The position numbers and the translations under genes are program-made. The notes under the pieces were generated by a model. It was not told the DNA's origin, did not search any database, and saw only the letters and a list, made by a program, of their open reading frames with translations. DNA of 64,000 bases from DASWJZ01 sp963720705 (GTDB lineage: Bacteria; Pseudomonadota; Alphaproteobacteria; Rhizobiales; Afifellaceae): positions 124,001 through 188,000 of the forward strand of contig CAVRGJ010000006.1 of assembly GCA_963720705.1 (NCBI GenBank), given 5' to 3'. Of this stretch, positions 44,532-52,701 are shown piece by piece; position 1 is the stretch's first letter, and every line of letters begins with the position of its first letter.

Positions 44532-45608
44532 TCAGCGCGCTGCCGGAAAGGGCGGCGGCGCGACGCCGGGCCGGGTCAGCGCAAACGCCTTGAACAGATT
44601 TCCCATCGCAGCCGGACCGGCGAGCCGTTCGACCGCAGCGTCAAGCGCGGCACGCCCGGCCGCGTCGCTGTTCGCGGAAAGCCTCTCGGCGCGCGCAAGA
44701 AGACCGAGCGCCATCAGGAATTCGCCCTGCGGCATCGGCCCGTGCACGGCGGCGCCTTCGGCTGCCGCACTTCGCGCGAGCGCGGCAAAATCGACGTGCG
44801 CCGTCAGATCGGAAGCACCGGGCGCGGCGAGCGGATCGGCAAAGCGATGCCCGCGGACAGCCTGCAAAGTGTCGCCTACCGCTGTTTCGGCGTGGCCGTA
44901 ATCGAAGATCAAGGCGGCACCATTTGCCCCGATAATGCGGCGGGCGATCTCTCCGACGATCGCCTCGGCGGCCGGACGGACTTCGAAGATGGCGCTTTCC
45001 GGTGCATAGGGACCGGAATTGAGCGTGCCCGGACCGATACCAAAAGCGAGCTTCCCGCTGTCGTCGAGGCCGACGACACGCTCGCGCCAAGCATTGTTGC
45101 TGCGCACGAACTGCCGGATCGGCAAGGCGTCGAAGAACTCGTTGGCGACGAGAAGAAGCGGTCCTGCCGGCACGTCGAAGAATGAGTTGTGCCAGGTAAG
45201 GCGAATGTCGGAGCCGGCGAGCGTCGTAGCCTGACGCGCCTTCAGGACCGGACTCGTCTCGACCAGATGCACCGTGACGGCTTCGTGGAAATCGCGCGCC
45301 TTGGCCGCCACGCGAAGAACGTCGGCCATCAGCGTGCCGCGGCCTGGGCCGAGTTCGACGAGCCGCGCCGGCGTCGGCGCGCCGATCATCCGCCATACAT
45401 GCACAAGCCAGGCGCCGACGATCTCGCCGAACATCTGGCTCACCTCCGGCGCGGTCACGAAATCACCCTCGGGGCCGAACGGATCGCGCGTCGCGTAGTA
45501 GCCGTGCTCCGGATCGCTCAGACAAAGCGCCATGTAGTCGGCGACGCGCATCGGGCCGTTCGCCTCGATGAGAAGCCTTATCTTTTTCGCGAGCGGCGTA
45601 TCGCTCAC
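44532..45608 (-). CDS. SAM-dependent methyltransferase, MidA/NDUFAF7 family
   Basis: A 358-residue protein-arginine methyltransferase family member; the mitochondrial homologue NDUFAF7 methylates complex I subunit NDUFS2. Motifs: GPMRVADYMALCLSDPEHGYYATRDPFGPEGDFVTAPEVSQMFGE at the N-terminus, SAM loop VELGPGRGTLMADVLR, and LLVANEFFDALPIRQFVR. GTG start overlaps the lgt stop as GTGA. Gene order lgt-midA-pgeF is conserved in this order. Confidence 0.9.
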   Translation of the reverse strand: MSDTPLAKKIRLLIEANGPMRVADYMALCLSDPEHGYYATRDPFGPEGDFVTAPEVSQMFGEIVGAWLVHVWRMIGAPTPARLVELGPGRGTLMADVLRVAAKARDFHEAVTVHLVETSPVLKARQATTLAGSDIRLTWHNSFFDVPAGPLLLVANEFFDALPIRQFVRSNNAWRERVVGLDDSGKLAFGIGPGTLNSGPYAPESAIFEVRPAAEAIVGEIARRIIGANGAALIFDYGHAETAVGDTLQAVRGHRFADPLAAPGASDLTAHVDFAALARSAAAEGAAVHGPMPQGEFLMALGLLARAERLSANSDAAGRAALDAAVERLAGPAAMGNLFKAFALTRPGVAPPPFPAAR

Positions 45609-46414
45609 GCTTTGCGTCGCAAGGCGAAGACGATTGCGCCCACTCCGACGAGCACCATCGGGATCGACAAGATCATGCCCATGGTGAGGCCGCCGGCGAT
45701 GAAGCCGAGCTGCACGTCGGGCTCGCGCACGTTTTCAACTGCGATCCGCGCGAGGCCGTATCCGGCGATGAAGGCGCCGCCGGTCAGTCCGGGCCTCTTA
45801 AGGCTCAAGAAGCGGTGCGTGAGGATACGGAGCACGATGAAGAGGAGAATGCCTTCGAGCCCCGCCTCGTAGAGTTGGCTCGGGTGGCGCGGAAGAGGTC
45901 CCCCGTTTGGGAACACCATCCCCCAGGGAACGTCCGTCGTGCGCCCCCAGAGCTCGCCGTTGACGAAGTTCGCGATCCGCCCGAAGAAGAGCCCAAAGGT
46001 CACGGAGGCGGCGCAGACGTCGAAAAGCGAAAGCATCGGGATTTTGCGCCGGAGTGCAAAGATCGTCATGGCGAGGATGGTGCCGGCAAGCCCTCCGTGA
46101 AACGACATCCCCCCTTCCCAAAGTCGGAAAAAGCCGATCGGATCGTCGAGGAAGTGGCCCGGCTGATAGAAAAGCGCGTAACCGATGCGGCCGCCGCCGA
46201 CGATGCCAACGACGAGCCAGAGCAGAAAATCGTCGATGTCGGCGAGCGTCATCGGCGCCGGCCCGCCCCACAGGCGGTCGTTCGACACAAGCCGGCGCGC
46301 ATACCACCAGCCGAGCAGGATTCCGGCGAAATAGGCGAGCCCGTACCAGCGGATCGCGAACGGCCCGATCGAGATCGCGACCGGGTCGATCTGCGGATAG
46401 GGGATGACGAGCAT
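45605..46414 (-). CDS. lgt: Prolipoprotein diacylglyceryl transferase
   Basis: First step of lipoprotein maturation, in the inner membrane. The 269-residue protein has seven or so membrane segments and the Lgt signature GRIANFVNGELWGRTTDVPWGMVFP, plus the HPSQLYEA active region and GGMSFHGGLAG. Start ATG 46414 (MLVIPYPQIDPVAISIGPFAIRWYG) is the family start. Divergent from ubiK. Confidence 0.95.
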   Translation of the reverse strand: MLVIPYPQIDPVAISIGPFAIRWYGLAYFAGILLGWWYARRLVSNDRLWGGPAPMTLADIDDFLLWLVVGIVGGGRIGYALFYQPGHFLDDPIGFFRLWEGGMSFHGGLAGTILAMTIFALRRKIPMLSLFDVCAASVTFGLFFGRIANFVNGELWGRTTDVPWGMVFPNGGPLPRHPSQLYEAGLEGILLFIVLRILTHRFLSLKRPGLTGGAFIAGYGLARIAVENVREPDVQLGFIAGGLTMGMILSIPMVLVGVGAIVFALRRKA

Positions 46415-46614
46415 GGCGTGGTTCAAGCGGGAATGGACGCGGCGGAGGCGGCGGACCTTCGCCCCCAAGGCCGGGCCGGGTCAACCCGCCGCCTTGCGCC
46501 CCCGGTGGCGAAGCATATATGCCATGAAGCTATGTTAGCGTTCGGCCCGCGCGGCCCCCGATTTCGCCTGCTTTTCGGCCCGCAAGGCAACGCAGGCGCC
46601 CCGGAGGAGGTGAC

Positions 46615-46944
46615 ATGACCCAGACCTCAAGCCGGCTGCTCGACGAATTCGCCAAGCTTATGACCGATATGGCAGGCGTCGCCCAAGGCGTGCGCCGCGA
46701 GGTGGAGACGGCGGTGAAAAGCCAAGCCGAACGCTTCGTCGGCGAGATGGAGCTTGTGCAGCGCGAGGAGTTCGAGGCGGTGCGCGAGATGGCGGTGAAG
46801 GCGCGCGAGGAGAACGAGGCCTTGAAAAAGCGGGTTGCCGCACTCGAGGCGCATCTGAACCGCACAGCTCCAACTGCCGAGGACGAACCGGTGAAACGTG
46901 GCGCGCGCAAGCGGACCGGCGAGTCCGCCGAGAGTGAAATCTGA
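46615..46944 (+). CDS. UbiK-like (BMFP/YqiC) accessory factor
   Basis: Short helical protein of 109 residues that forms coiled-coil oligomers; the E. coli homologue UbiK supports ubiquinone synthesis. The membrane-fusogenic N-terminal helix (SSRLLDEFAKLMTDMAGVAQGVRREVE) is followed by a heptad coiled coil (EFEAVREMAVKAREENEALKKRVAALEAHL) and a charged tail. A very strong GGAGGAGG precedes ATG 46615. Confidence 0.87.
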   Translation: MTQTSSRLLDEFAKLMTDMAGVAQGVRREVETAVKSQAERFVGEMELVQREEFEAVREMAVKAREENEALKKRVAALEAHLNRTAPTAEDEPVKRGARKRTGESAESEI

Positions 46945-47186
46945 TCGCCGGCTTTGTTTCCCCGTGGAAAAGCTGTCTCCGACTCTGGCGGCGCTTCCAG
47001 AGCGGACTCGCATACCTATAGTGAGGTTGAAAGAGATTCGGGTTTGCTCCGACACTTCAATGCGTAACGGAAGGCGATCCGGGCGGTTCATCTCGAAGTG
47101 CCCGGCCGCCTTCGCCGATTCGCGCGGACGGCGTCGCGTCAGAGTCGTTTGGTGTTCCCTTGGGTAAACGACGCGAGGACATGGAC
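46945..47186. promoter_or_regulatory. Leader/promoter region of the YbjN gene with a cluster of GANTC sites
   Basis: Five GANTC sites fall at 46981, 47005, 47035, 47117 and 47142, with a sixth at 46921 just inside ubiK. GANTC is the CcrM methylation site in alphaproteobacteria. By base composition fewer than one is expected in this length. No gene is seen in the gap. Confidence 0.5.
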
Positions 47187-47687
47187 ATGAGTCTGGTCGA
47201 CATAGAACTCCCCGCCTCCGCCAACCCGGTTGACCTGATCGAGCAGATCGCGGCGTCGCACGACTGGGCGTTCGATCGCTCCGGCGACGACGAGATCACC
47301 ATCTCCGTTACCGGCGCGTTCTGCGACTACAATCTTTCGATGTCCTGGATGGGCGCGCTCGAGGCGCTGCACCTCGCCTGCGCCTTCGACTTCAAGATCA
47401 ACGAGCGGCGCAAGAACGACGTGATGCGTTTGCTGGCGCTGGTCAACGAACAGCTTTGGCTCGGGCATTTCGACCTGTGGCAGGCCGAAGGCGTCATCAT
47501 GTATCGAAACGCCCTGCTTCTGACCGAGGGGATGGAGGCTGGCGCCGGGCAGCTTGAGGCCATGCTCGCGGCCGCGGTCGAAGCATGCGAGCGCTACTAC
47601 CAGGCCTTCCAGTTTGTGATTTGGGCCGGTAAGACACCGGAGGAAGCGCTTTCCGCCGTGCTCTTCGAGACGCACGGCGAAGCCTGA
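47187..47687 (+). CDS. YbjN domain-containing protein
   Basis: About 166 residues, type III secretion chaperone-like fold (YbjN family), conserved upstream of proC in Hyphomicrobiales. Blocks: HDWAFDRSGDDEITISVTGAF, SWMGALEALHLACAFDFKI, VMRLLALVNEQLWLGHFDLWQAEGVIMYRNALLL. Molecular role unknown. ATG 47187 has GAGG 8 nt upstream; ATG 47181 and TTG 47160 are less well placed. Confidence 0.85.
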   Translation: MSLVDIELPASANPVDLIEQIAASHDWAFDRSGDDEITISVTGAFCDYNLSMSWMGALEALHLACAFDFKINERRKNDVMRLLALVNEQLWLGHFDLWQAEGVIMYRNALLLTEGMEAGAGQLEAMLAAAVEACERYYQAFQFVIWAGKTPEEALSAVLFETHGEA

Positions 47688-47692
47688 TCTCG

Positions 47693-48514
47693 ATGATTCC
47701 CGGAGCCCAGCCGCTGCTGCTTGTCGGCGCCGGCAAAATGGGCGGCGCCATGCTGGAACGCTGGCTCGCGAACCGGCTTGACGCCGCGGAGGTCACGATC
47801 CTCGATCCCTATCTCGAGGGCGACCGCTGGTCGGAACTCGCCAGGAAGGGCACAGCGACCGCGACCAGCGTCGCCGGAGCAAGCGACCGCGCCTACAAAA
47901 TCATGGTGCTTGCGGTGAAACCGCAATCGATGACGGAAGCGCTTTCCGAAGTGCGCGCGCTTGCCGCACCCGACACGACGATCCTCTCGATTGCCGCCGG
48001 CGTGCGACTTTCGACGCTTACAGCCGCCTTCCCCGCCGGGCAGGCGATCGTCCGCGCCATGCCCAACACACCGGCGCAGGTCGGCATGAGCATGACCGTC
48101 GCCGTTCCGAACCCGCACGTCACGGAGATCGAGCGTAGCGCTGTCGACGCCCTGCTTGCCGCAATCGGCGAGATCGCCTGGATCGATGACGAGACGTTGC
48201 TTGACGCGGTGACCGCCGTCTCCGGCTCGGGGCCGGCCTACGTGTTCCTACTCGCCGAAAGCCTCGCGGAGGCGGCGCGGCAAGCAGGTCTTCCGAAAGA
48301 CCTCGCCGCACGGCTCGCGCGCCAGACGGTGGCTGGGGCCGGCGCCCTCCTCGCGACGAGCCCGCTGCCGCCCGACGTGCTTCGAAAGAACGTCACTTCG
48401 CCCGGCGGAACGACGGAAGCCGCGCTCAAGGTACTGATGGGCGAGGCCGGGTTCGCCCCGCTGCTTCTACGCGCGGTCGCGGCCGCGAAGGCGCGGTCAG
48501 TCGAACTCGGCTGA
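47693..48514 (+). CDS. proC: Pyrroline-5-carboxylate reductase
   Basis: Last step of proline synthesis, NAD(P)H-dependent. 273 residues with the dinucleotide loop LLVGAGKMGGAMLERW, VLAVKPQ, VRAMPNTPAQVG and the family signature TAVSGSGPAYVFLLAESLAEAARQAGLPKDLA...NVTSPGGTTEAALKVL. Five bases follow the YbjN stop, so the pair is probably one transcript. Confidence 0.94.
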   Translation: MIPGAQPLLLVGAGKMGGAMLERWLANRLDAAEVTILDPYLEGDRWSELARKGTATATSVAGASDRAYKIMVLAVKPQSMTEALSEVRALAAPDTTILSIAAGVRLSTLTAAFPAGQAIVRAMPNTPAQVGMSMTVAVPNPHVTEIERSAVDALLAAIGEIAWIDDETLLDAVTAVSGSGPAYVFLLAESLAEAARQAGLPKDLAARLARQTVAGAGALLATSPLPPDVLRKNVTSPGGTTEAALKVLMGEAGFAPLLLRAVAAAKARSVELG

Positions 48515-48522
48515 ACTTCCCC

Positions 48523-49187
48523 TTAGCCGAGGTCGATATCGTCGGGGCCACGCGGCTTGCTTGCGCCCGCGATCTCTTTCGCCGTCTTGAGGAGAAGCTC
48601 AGCGATGCGTCGTTGTTCCTCCACCGACGAGTCGAGCTTGGCGGCAAGCGCCGCCTTGATCGCACGCCGCGCCGCGTTCAGCTCCGGAACAACCTCGGGA
48701 ATATCGCGGTCGCGCGGCTCTTCCCCGCGCTCGAAGAAATTCCGCGCCTGTGCAAGGCGGGCGCCGATCCATTCGATGCGCGAGAGGATCGCGTCCGCCT
48801 GGACTCGGTTTTCTTCGAGATAAGCGCGGCCAGCGTCGGTGATGGCATAGATCTTCTTGTTGCCGTCCGCCGAGGAGACGGTGTGTCCCGCCTCTTCGAG
48901 GAAGGTGAGCGTCGGATAGATGACGCCGGGGCTTGGGCTGTAGAAGCCGCCTGAGCGCTCCTCCAGCGCCTTGATGATCTCGTAGCCGTGCCGCGGGCTC
49001 TCCGCTACGAGGCTCAGCACGATCAGGCGAAGCTCGCCGTCGCCGACGAAGCGTCCGAACGGAAAACCGCCGCGGCCGCCTCCCGCGCCGGGGCGGAAGC
49101 CGCCGAAGCCACGGAAACCGCCGCGGCGGCCGCGGCCTGCTAAGTAACGATCGTCGCCTCCGTGATGAGCAGGAATTATGAATGCAT
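48523..49187 (-). CDS. PadR-family transcriptional regulator with an RGG/FG-rich N-terminus
   Basis: The winged helix is clear: ELRLIVLSLVAESPRHGYEIIKALEERSGGFYSPSPGVIYPTLTFLEEAGHTVS, then a C-terminal dimer helix. The open frame continues upstream of the usual GTG 49020 and adds GRGRRGGFRGFGGFRPGAGGGRGGFPFGRF, a low-complexity segment seen in related PadR proteins. No in-frame ATG exists. ATG 49187, with GGAG 4 nt upstream, stops after three codons (MHS); adding one base there would give MHFIIPAHHGGDDRYLAGRG and a whole protein. In-frame alternatives are TTG 49197 and GTG 49020. Divergent from the TetR/COQ9-like gene. Confidence 0.75.
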
Positions 49188-49268
49188 TTATATCTCCAAA
49201 GATATCGTAAGATATATCTCTGCCTAAAGCATTTCCGTCTATATCGCAAGCTATATCTTACGATACTT
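49188..49268. promoter_or_regulatory. AT-rich divergent operator region with repeated TATC-N4-GATA palindromes
   Basis: Within an otherwise GC-rich genome this 80-bp stretch is AT-rich and holds ATATC-GTAA-GATAT (49201-49214) and TATC-TTAC-GATA (about 49254-49265), with a related TATATCGCAAGCTATATC between them. The spacing and symmetry suit PadR dimers, which bind ATATC/GATAT-like sites. It lies between padR and the TetR/COQ9-like gene and could control both. Confidence 0.65.
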
Positions 49269-49352
49269 CCGGTAGATGCCGACTCCCGTGATTCGCCTCG
49301 CGCCCCGGCGCCGATTATTCTGATCGGGAGGATTGGCCGAACGGAGCGTCTG

Positions 49353-50042
49353 TTGCCCAAGCCGAAGACACGCGACCGCATCGTCGACGCACTGATGGCG
49401 CTCGCCACCGAGGGCTCCTGGGAAGATGTCACGCTCGGCGCGATTTCGGAGCGCGCCGGCGTCCCGCTTGCCGAACTCCGCGCGGAATTCGACGGACGGC
49501 TCGCGATCCTCGCCGACTACATCCGCCGGATCGACGAACAGGTGCTGAAGGGAGTCGATTCGGAGCTTGCCGACGAGGCGCCGCGCGAGCGGCTCTTCGA
49601 CATCCTCTTTGCGCGCTTCGAGGCGCACGCGCCGCACAAGGGGGCGCTCCGCACCATCGCGAGGGCTGCACTCGCCGATCCGCTCTTGGCGCTCGCGCTG
49701 AACCGCCTTGTCACCCAGTCGATGGCCTGGATGCTCGCGGCGGCGGGGATTCCGGCGACCGGGCGGCGCGGACTCCTACGGGCGCAGGGGCTCGCGCTCG
49801 TCTGGGCGCGGGTGATGCGCACCTATCTCGACGATAACGATCCCGGCCTCGCCCGCACCATGGCGGCGCTCGACAAGCGGCTCCGCGAAGCGGAGCGCGT
49901 GGCGATGCGTCTCGACTGGCTCGATCGCATCGTCGAGCAGACGGGGCCGATCCGCGCCGCCGACGCAACGAACCTGCGGCCGACGACCTCTCCGAAGGTC
50001 ACCCGACGTGAGCGCGGTGGCGGAGCCGATTGCGTTCGATGA
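49353..50042 (+). CDS. TetR-family / COQ9-like protein
   Basis: About 229 residues with an N-terminal TetR helix-turn-helix (RDRIVDALMALATEGSWEDVTLGAISERAGVPLAELRAEFDGRLAILADYIRRID) and a helical C-terminal domain including RGLLRAQGLALVWARVMRTYLDDNDPGLARTMAALDKRLREAERVAMRLDWL. This matches the alphaproteobacterial TetR/COQ9-like group; either a regulator or a lipid-binding ubiquinone factor. TTG 49353 has GGAG 7 nt upstream. The end overlaps the csaA start by 35 nt. Confidence 0.8.
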   Translation: MPKPKTRDRIVDALMALATEGSWEDVTLGAISERAGVPLAELRAEFDGRLAILADYIRRIDEQVLKGVDSELADEAPRERLFDILFARFEAHAPHKGALRTIARAALADPLLALALNRLVTQSMAWMLAAAGIPATGRRGLLRAQGLALVWARVMRTYLDDNDPGLARTMAALDKRLREAERVAMRLDWLDRIVEQTGPIRAADATNLRPTTSPKVTRRERGGGADCVR

Positions 50043-50358
50043 TTATCTGAAGGTGGACATTCGGGTCGGGCGGATCGTCGAAGCTTCGCCCTTCCCGGAA
50101 GCGCACAAGCCGGCGCTGAAGCTCGTCATCGATTTCGGGCCTGAGCTCGGCCGCAAGAAATCCTCCGCGCAGATCGCCAAGCATTACGAGCCCGCTTCCT
50201 TGGTCGGTCGGCTCGTGCTCGCGGTGGTGAATTTTCCGCCGCGGCAGATCGGACCGTTCATGTCGGAAGTGCTGACGCTCGGCGTGCCCGACGACGCCGG
50301 CGAGGTGGTGCTGATCGAGCCGACGATCGACGTGCCGCTCGGGGGACGGATGTTCTAG
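50008..50358 (+). CDS. csaA: tRNA-binding protein CsaA
   Basis: EMAP/OB-fold tRNA-binding protein of 116 residues with chaperone-like activity reported in Bacillus. Motifs: FDDYLKVDIRVGRIVEASPFPEAHKPALKLVIDFG, SSAQIAKHY, LVGRLVLAVVNFPPRQIGPFMSEVLTLG. Complete length. GTG start inside the end of the TetR-like gene. Confidence 0.92.
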   Translation: MSAVAEPIAFDDYLKVDIRVGRIVEASPFPEAHKPALKLVIDFGPELGRKKSSAQIAKHYEPASLVGRLVLAVVNFPPRQIGPFMSEVLTLGVPDDAGEVVLIEPTIDVPLGGRMF

Positions 50359-50366
50359 AGGGGCCC

Positions 50367-50520
50367 TTAACCTCCCCCTTGAGGGGAGGTCGGAGTTTTC
50401 AAGCCACTTGGCGCAGAAAACTCCGGGAGGGGGTGGAGGCTCCGCTGGTGACCCCCTCCCGAAGTCTCGGTCCGCGTTCCGCGTCCCGAGAACTTCGACC
50501 TCCCCTCAAGGGGGAGGTTA
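50367..50520. repeat. MITE-like element with 25-bp terminal inverted repeats
   Basis: A 154-bp unit between csaA and the sensor kinase. Left arm at 50368-50392 and right arm at 50496-50520 are perfect inverted copies (TAACCTCCCCCTTGAGG... and ...CCTCAAGGGGGAGGTTA). The interior has further pairs, such as CGGGAGGGGGT with ACCCCCTCCCG. No coding capacity. The last three bases of the right arm (TTA) are the stop codon of the kinase gene on the minus strand. Confidence 0.85.
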
Positions 50521-51960
50521 GGCCGGGATCATCAGCACGGCGCGCACGCCACCGAGCGGGCTTTCCGCGAGGATCACGTCGCCGCCGTGGCTCATAGCGA
50601 TGTCGCGCGTGATGGCGAGGCCGAGGCCGCTCCCGCCGGAATCGACGTTGCGTCCGGAATCGAGCCTGTAGAAGGGGCGAAACACCGCCTCGCGCTCCTC
50701 CGGCGGGATGCCGGGCCCGTTGTCGTCGATGGTGACCGTCAGCCATCCGTCGGCGTGGCGCGCCTTCACGACGATATGGTCGCCGTGCTTGCCGGCATTT
50801 CCGACGAGGTTGCCGACGCAGCGACGGAAGCCGAGCGCACGGAGTAGCGCGCGCGGCTCACCGTCGAAATTCATCTCGACCGCATCGCCGTCGCGCCGCG
50901 CCGTTTCCGCGATCTCTTCAAGCACCGTGGGGATGTCGACCATCTCCGTCGTTTCGCCGGCATCACCCTGGGCGAAGGCGAGATAGTCCTCAAGCATGCG
51001 GCTCATCTCGTCGACGTCGGCGCGGAGCGCCTCCGTGTCGGGCGTATCGCCGAGCATGGCGAGCTCGAGCTTGAAGCGGGTGAGCACGGTCCTGAGATCG
51101 TGGCTCACCCCGGACAGCATCGTCGTGCGCTGCTCGACCTGCCGCTCGATCCGCTCGCGCATGTCGACGAAGGCCTGCGCCGCCTGTCGCACCTCGCGCG
51201 CGCCACGCGGACGGAATTCGGCGACCGGGCGGCCTTTGCCGAACTGCTCCGCCGCCTGCGCAAGGTTCAGGATAGGCTTGATCTGGTTCCTGAGGAAAAG
51301 CAGCGCGATCGTCAGAAGCACGAGCGACGTTCCGACCATCCAGAACAGAAAAATCTGCGAGTTCGACGCGTAAGCCTGGCTGCGCGGGGCGAACACACGA
51401 AGCACGTGATCGCCGAGGTCGACGCGGATCTCCACCATGTCGGAATTGCCGAGCGTATCGATCCAGAACGGGTGGTCGATGCGCCGTCCGATCTCGCGCG
51501 TCAGCGTCGAATCGAGCAGCGAGAAGAACGGCCGCGGGCCGGGTTCCGGCAGCGGCGACGGCGGCAGAACCGAGATCGTGAGGCCGTAGGTCTCGGCCGC
51601 AACGCGTGTGATGTCGGAGAAGCGCGCGTCCTGCGGATAGGTATCGATCACGTCGATGATCGCCGCGATGTCGCGAACGACGGCGCTCGACAGCCGGCGG
51701 GTCACCGTCTGCCAATGCCGCTCCATGAAGACGTAGGCGACGACCGCCTGCAGGATCAGGATCGGCAGCACGACGATCAGGATCGAGCGAACGTAGAGGC
51801 CTTTCGGCATGCGGTCGCGAATCGCGAGCCCGAACCTCGCAAGACCGAGCTGCCGCCAGTGCTCGGCGGCGGCAATCCCCCAGCCCTTCGCAAGCTCGCC
51901 GAACTGGCGGAGCGGTTGCGGCAGGCGGAGGCGCGCGCCGATGTCGCCGATCAAGGCCAT
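50518..51960 (-). CDS. EnvZ-like sensor histidine kinase
   Basis: A 480-residue membrane kinase. Two hydrophobic segments (SILIVVLPILILQAVVAYVF near residue 60 and FLFWMVGTSLVLLTIALLFL near 200) bracket a periplasmic sensor region. Then come a HAMP linker, a HisKA domain with the phosphorylated His in MLSGVSHDLRTVLTRFKLEL, and HATPase boxes GNLVGNAGKHGD, DDNGPGIPPEE and GGSGLGLAI. The stop codon lies in the adjoining repeat element. Downstream of a GTGA-linked marR-regulator pair with a 24-bp gap, so it is probably a three-gene operon. Confidence 0.92.
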   Translation of the reverse strand: MALIGDIGARLRLPQPLRQFGELAKGWGIAAAEHWRQLGLARFGLAIRDRMPKGLYVRSILIVVLPILILQAVVAYVFMERHWQTVTRRLSSAVVRDIAAIIDVIDTYPQDARFSDITRVAAETYGLTISVLPPSPLPEPGPRPFFSLLDSTLTREIGRRIDHPFWIDTLGNSDMVEIRVDLGDHVLRVFAPRSQAYASNSQIFLFWMVGTSLVLLTIALLFLRNQIKPILNLAQAAEQFGKGRPVAEFRPRGAREVRQAAQAFVDMRERIERQVEQRTTMLSGVSHDLRTVLTRFKLELAMLGDTPDTEALRADVDEMSRMLEDYLAFAQGDAGETTEMVDIPTVLEEIAETARRDGDAVEMNFDGEPRALLRALGFRRCVGNLVGNAGKHGDHIVVKARHADGWLTVTIDDNGPGIPPEEREAVFRPFYRLDSGRNVDSGGSGLGLAITRDIAMSHGGDVILAESPLGGVRAVLMIPA

Positions 51961-51984
51961 GGCTGCATCCTTCCGACGCGAAAC

Positions 51985-52701
51985 CTAGTCCACCAGGAGC
52001 CGGTAGCCAATTCCGCGCGCCGTCTGCAGGTGGACCGGATTCGACGGGTCGTCCTCGATCTTGCGACGCAAGCGGTTGATCTGCACGTCGACCGCGCGCT
52101 CGCCGCCGCCGTTGGAGACCTTCAGAAACTCGTGGCGCTTGACGGTTTCGCCAGGTCGCGCCGCGAAGATGCGCAAAAGGTCACGCTCGCGGTCGGTGAT
52201 GCGCACGACGTCGCTTCCGCGCTTCAATTCCCCACGCTCGATATTGAAGGTGAACGGGCCGAAGCGGATCGCCTCGATCGGGGCGCGCTCGGGCTTGGCG
52301 CCGCGCCGCAGGATGCTGTTGATCCGAAGAAGCAGCTCGCGCGGCTCGAACGGCTTCGCCAGATAATCGTCGGCGCCGACCTCAAGCCCGCGGATGCGGC
52401 TCGGCACTTCCGTGCGCGCCGTCAGGATGAGGATCGGGACGGAGGAGCCTTGCCTCAACGCCTCGGTGAATTCGAGACCGGTTTCGCCCGGCATCATCAC
52501 GTCGACGACGAGAAGATCGAAGGCGATGTTGGCGATCTGGCGGCGCGCCTCCGCGGCGGACGCTGCGGCGCTGACGCGAAAGCCGTTGGCGCCGAGGAAG
52601 CGCGTCAGAAGCGTCCTGATCCGCATGTCGTCGTCGACGACGAGGAGATGCGGAGCGTCATCGGAGGGTTGCGGTCCGTTAGGGTGCGACGGCGCCTTCA
52701 C
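51985..52701 (-). CDS. OmpR-family response regulator (PetR-like context)
   Basis: The 238-residue regulator has a receiver domain (HLLVVDDDMRIRTLLTRFL, phosphoacceptor Asp in LLVVDVMMPGETG, LTARTE, switch Lys in DDYLAKPFEPREL) and an OmpR winged helix (LKRGSDVVRITDRERDLLRIFAARPGETVKRHEFLKVSNGGGERAVDVQINRLRRKIEDD). GTG start overlaps the marR stop. A MarR gene followed by an OmpR-type gene recalls petP-petR of Rhodobacter capsulatus, needed for cytochrome bc1; the same role here is only a suggestion. Confidence 0.92.
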   Translation of the reverse strand: MKAPSHPNGPQPSDDAPHLLVVDDDMRIRTLLTRFLGANGFRVSAAASAAEARRQIANIAFDLLVVDVMMPGETGLEFTEALRQGSSVPILILTARTEVPSRIRGLEVGADDYLAKPFEPRELLLRINSILRRGAKPERAPIEAIRFGPFTFNIERGELKRGSDVVRITDRERDLLRIFAARPGETVKRHEFLKVSNGGGERAVDVQINRLRRKIEDDPSNPVHLQTARGIGYRLLVD

